Of a DNA stretch of 64,000 nt, positions 61,807 through 64,000 are shown piece after piece. The stretch covers positions 806,001 through 870,000 of the forward strand of contig CBDDQX010000003.1 of the NCBI GenBank assembly GCA_965232885.1, read 5' to 3'. The position numbers and the translations under genes were made by a program. Source of the DNA: VXOI01 sp965232885. GTDB lineage: Bacteria > Chloroflexota > Dehalococcoidia > Lucifugimonadales > UBA3495. Positions within the stretch are counted from its first letter, which is position 1, and every line of letters starts with the position of its first letter. The notes under the pieces are model-generated. The model did no database searches and was not told the DNA's origin. It saw only the letters and a program-made list of their open reading frames with translations.

Positions 61807-62193
61807 ATGGAAACTCTAATCTGGATGGGTTTTCTTGGGGTGCTGGGGCTTGTGGGACTCTTCTAGGCAGTCCGTGAGCTCTACCGGAAGTTTGTGGATT
61901 GGCGCCGGAGGGTCAAGCCAGCAGAAGGCCGGGACGATTGCCCCGGCCTTCCCGTTCCGGGGGACATTGCTCCACAGACTCCGAGGGACGCCAGTTCGCG
62001 CGGACTGCATATCTTCGCCGGGGTGGTCGCCGGGCTGATCACCTATATGGTTCTGGCTCAAATTATCGTCCAGCTTCCAGGCGGACGTGTCGTGTGGTAT
62101 GTCCTGCATCTGGTGGCCCTGGCGGCCGCGGTGTGGGCAGGGGTTCAGGTCTACCGCCTGCTTCAGCGTCGGCGGGTCAAAGAGGACAGGTAG
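61807..62193 (+). pseudogene. Small membrane protein gene with an in-frame TAG
   Basis: From ATG 61807 the frame reads ETLIWMGFLGVLGLVGLF and hits TAG at 61864-61866. The same frame continues AVRELYRKFVDWRRRVKPAE, a linker, and a membrane helix GVVAGLITYMVLAQIIVQL with a second VVWYVLHLVALAAAVWAGV, to a stop at 62193. The natural continuation of the first helix across the TAG suggests one gene with an amber codon at position 20. Translation from 61894 or later would give only the last part. No family recognised. Confidence 0.5.
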
Positions 62194-62276
62194 GTGCGTT
62201 TCGAGCTCATCCCGCGTGGGCGAGCGTAGACTACCCGCAAATGGCAACGGGGACAACCAGAGAGAACCATCCCTTC

Positions 62277-62360
62277 CCATCCTGTGCATCCTGTCTATCC
62301 ATGTTGGAAAAATACCGGGGGAGGCTTAATTTACATGGATGTACAGGATGCACAGGATGG
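62277..62360. repeat. Palindromic repeat with 18-bp arms
   Basis: CCATCCTGTGCATCCTGT (62277-62294) and its exact complement ACAGGATGCACAGGATGG (62343-62360), with a further CATGGAT pair inside. Confidence 0.7.
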
Positions 62361-62401
62361 AATTTTCCCTAACAGCGTAAATCCTGTTCTGGTTCAGACA
62401 A

Positions 62402-63751
62402 TCACCCTGCCAGCGAACCCATGGGGTCCCACGGCGGCAGCACCACCGGCTCCAGGTCCAGGGCTTCCCGCAGGCCGTCGGGCAGGTAGCTCATGGGAGC
62501 GGCTATCTCGAACATATACTCGGCGAACCAGGAGTCGTTCATCAGGAAGAATCCCTTGTCGCCCACCTTGTCGTCCCAACTGTTTTCCACCCGCCAGCGG
62601 CGCGGCTGCCCGTCCACCACGTCCACGCCGGTGAACAGCATGGCGTGGGTCATGGCCGTCTGGTGGTACTCCAGCCGCTCCTCCTTGTTCATATCGAACT
62701 CGGCGTCGTAGACGCTGGCGTAGTCGAACAGCTCGGCGTCCCACAGGCCCTTGTCGCGGTGCATCTGTTTGCCGGTGTCGCAGCCCATCCAGACCGGCTG
62801 GCCGTCCTGGAGCATCCGCATGGCGATGTCCTTCATCAGTTCGATGTCCACGTTGAGGTACTTGATGCGGGCTCCGTCCACCACGTTGCCGAGATACTGG
62901 ACGGTGTAGGTACGACCCGGGGGATTGGCCGTCCGGGGATCGTGGACGAGGCAGACATAGTCCTCCATGGGAGTGGAGATGTACTTCTCAGCGAACTCCA
63001 GCGGAGTCATGGCCCCGTCACGGCGGAACTCGCCGTCCTTGTCCTTCCACTGCCAGTCGAAGGCAGACGGCGGATTCCCCAAGTGGGTGCAGAGAATGTG
63101 ATAAACGGAGCGCAGGGCTTCTTCTTTGACCTGGCGCATCTCGTCCAGCCCGCCCTCTTCGGCGTAAATCCGCCGGATGTTCCGTGCTCCCTGGCGCACC
63201 TGGTAGTTGAGACCGGCGTTCATCCGCATGGAGTTGCCCGAGCTTTCCGTCTCGGGCATGACGGTCTTGGGTACAACGCCGTGCTTCCTGACCAGGCTGA
63301 CGAACATATCCCATTGGCCGCCGTCGCCCAATGGTTGGTGCAGCAGCCAGGCGACCACCCGGTCGTCCACGGGGTGGTCGGCGGTCTCGATGACCGCTTC
63401 GAGGATATAGTTGGCCCGCTCCATCTTGTCCCAGAACATAAGGTAGCTCTGGCTGAACTCAAACTCCTTGACGTTGAGCAGGTTCTTCGTTTCCGAGCGG
63501 AACAGGTTCAGCCCGGCGAACATCCAGCACCGGCCTGAACGGGCCTGGTTGGTGACGTTCCAGTTGTCAAGAACGGTGGAGAAACTGTGCACCGCCTCGG
63601 CCACGATGTTGCGGTTGAGGGCCACGTCGTTCACGTCGTGCTGGGTGACCACGTTCTGCATCAGCCGGTGGTGGGGCTGCGACTCGAAGGCTTCCTGAAA
63701 GCCGGCCAGTGTCGCGGAGTTCAGGTTGCCGGGGTTGGTCTCTGTGGTCAT
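62402..63751 (-). CDS. pepC: Aminopeptidase C (bleomycin hydrolase, peptidase C1B)
   Basis: 449 residues from ATG 63751 (AAGGA upstream). NQARSGRCWMFAGLNLFRSE carries the catalytic Cys; THAMLFTGVDVVDGQPRRWR has the His and VENSWDDKVGDKGFFLMND the Asn. The length fits the family (about 445-455). It is a cytosolic hexameric cysteine aminopeptidase that trims peptides. The C-terminal end is slightly extended. Convergent neighbours are repeats. Confidence 0.95.
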   Translation of the reverse strand: MTTETNPGNLNSATLAGFQEAFESQPHHRLMQNVVTQHDVNDVALNRNIVAEAVHSFSTVLDNWNVTNQARSGRCWMFAGLNLFRSETKNLLNVKEFEFSQSYLMFWDKMERANYILEAVIETADHPVDDRVVAWLLHQPLGDGGQWDMFVSLVRKHGVVPKTVMPETESSGNSMRMNAGLNYQVRQGARNIRRIYAEEGGLDEMRQVKEEALRSVYHILCTHLGNPPSAFDWQWKDKDGEFRRDGAMTPLEFAEKYISTPMEDYVCLVHDPRTANPPGRTYTVQYLGNVVDGARIKYLNVDIELMKDIAMRMLQDGQPVWMGCDTGKQMHRDKGLWDAELFDYASVYDAEFDMNKEERLEYHQTAMTHAMLFTGVDVVDGQPRRWRVENSWDDKVGDKGFFLMNDSWFAEYMFEIAAPMSYLPDGLREALDLEPVVLPPWDPMGSLAG

Positions 63752-63801
63752 GTCATTCAATCCTTACTCGTCAGTCTGTTGGTGAGATTATTTGACGGTT
63801 C

Positions 63802-63897
63802 TTGTCTGAATCAGGATTATCAGGATTTTGAGATTTTCAGGATGGACGTTTTCAATCCTGTCCATCCTTATAATCTTGGTAATCCTGATTCAGACAA
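63802..63897. repeat. Palindromic AGGATT-type repeat, copy 2
   Basis: TTGTCTGAATCAGGATTA (63802-63819) and its exact complement TAATCCTGATTCAGACAA (63880-63897), with inner GGATGGAC/GTCCATCC arms. It sits between pepC and the cysteine desulfurase end. Confidence 0.75.
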
Positions 63898-63907
63898 TCC
63901 TCTTCAA

Positions 63908-64000
63908 TCACTCGCCGAATGAACGGGGGCGAAGCGCGTAACCACTTCCCTGATTTCGGCAATCGCACGGTCAATCTCGTCCTCCGTGGTGAAACGCCCC
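63908..64000 (-). CDS. C-terminal end of a cysteine desulfurase (partial)
   Basis: The last 30 residues read GRFTTEDEIDRAIAEIREVV then TRFAPVHSASD and a TGA at 63908-63910. GRFTTEEEID is the conserved end of NifS/IscS-like PLP-dependent cysteine desulfurases. The gene continues beyond the window. Confidence 0.7.

Noticed and set aside
42884..61866. Genome-wide amber recoding
   Set aside because: Many intact genes in the window end in TAG (for example the E2 of locus 2 and the cupin), so TAG is a normal stop here.

Overview
The window is about 64 kb of moderately GC-rich bacterial DNA. It has no rRNA, tRNA or CRISPR array that I can support. Several traits together suggest an environmental Chloroflexota bacterium (Dehalococcoidia/SAR202-like): a Thr/Pro-linker leucine-rich-repeat lipoprotein, type III CoA transferase, IS1380 and IS1182 elements, and palindromic repeats of the AATCAGGATTATCAGG kind. 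This assignment is inference from gene content; no marker gene is present. Almost everything left of about 59 kb is accessory DNA: mobile elements, decayed genes and a dense series of defence-like operons. Ordinary chromosomal genes (cupin, CoA transferase, aminopeptidase C, cysteine desulfurase end) appear only after about 59.4 kb.

Layout. 0-6.3 kb is the end of an integrated element. It holds an overlapping array of four tiny genes, three of them HTH proteins, then a divergent XRE + ImmA/IrrE pair, a restriction-nuclease-like gene, and an RHH protein with a large serine recombinase whose end abuts a truncated istA (probable att junction). 7.7-11.9 kb is a decaying ubiquitin-like conjugation locus: ubiquitin-like protein, dead E2, JAB-E1 fusion, DUF2971 protein, and a second E2-fold gene on the other strand. 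IS1380 and IS630 copies follow; the IS630 splits a membrane-protein gene that can be rejoined exactly. 16.7-19.4 kb is a second, intact ubiquitin-like operon (Ubl-E2-JAB-E1, overlapping genes), divergent from an XRE + ImmA regulator pair (19.5-21.0 kb) resembling CapH/CapP control of CBASS.

21.1-25.5 kb is the most unusual unit: a minus-strand operon of ImmA/IrrE-macro fusion, P-loop kinase fused to a PurZ-like adenylosuccinate synthetase (catalytic Asp replaced by Ser), a protein with a DarT/Tpt1-like opening motif, and a conserved protein of unknown role. After an IS5-family element come a type ISP-like restriction-modification protein with a pentapeptide-repeat membrane protein (27-31.4 kb), a GNAT-PIN + ASCH pair (33-35.7 kb), a small aspartyl-protease pair, a second IS1380 copy, two nuclease-like proteins (39-42 kb), broken HTH and Y-family polymerase genes, and the LRR lipoprotein.

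47.5-58 kb looks like another plasmid-like element: four 183-bp tandem repeats, a NERD nuclease + UvrD-like helicase pair, a ParB-methyltransferase-fold protein, IS1182 and istB remnants, a replication-relaxation-like protein, a zinc-ribbon protein and an AlpA-like HTH. Two operators/promoters, several hairpins and at least two MITE-like insertions with target duplications are visible.
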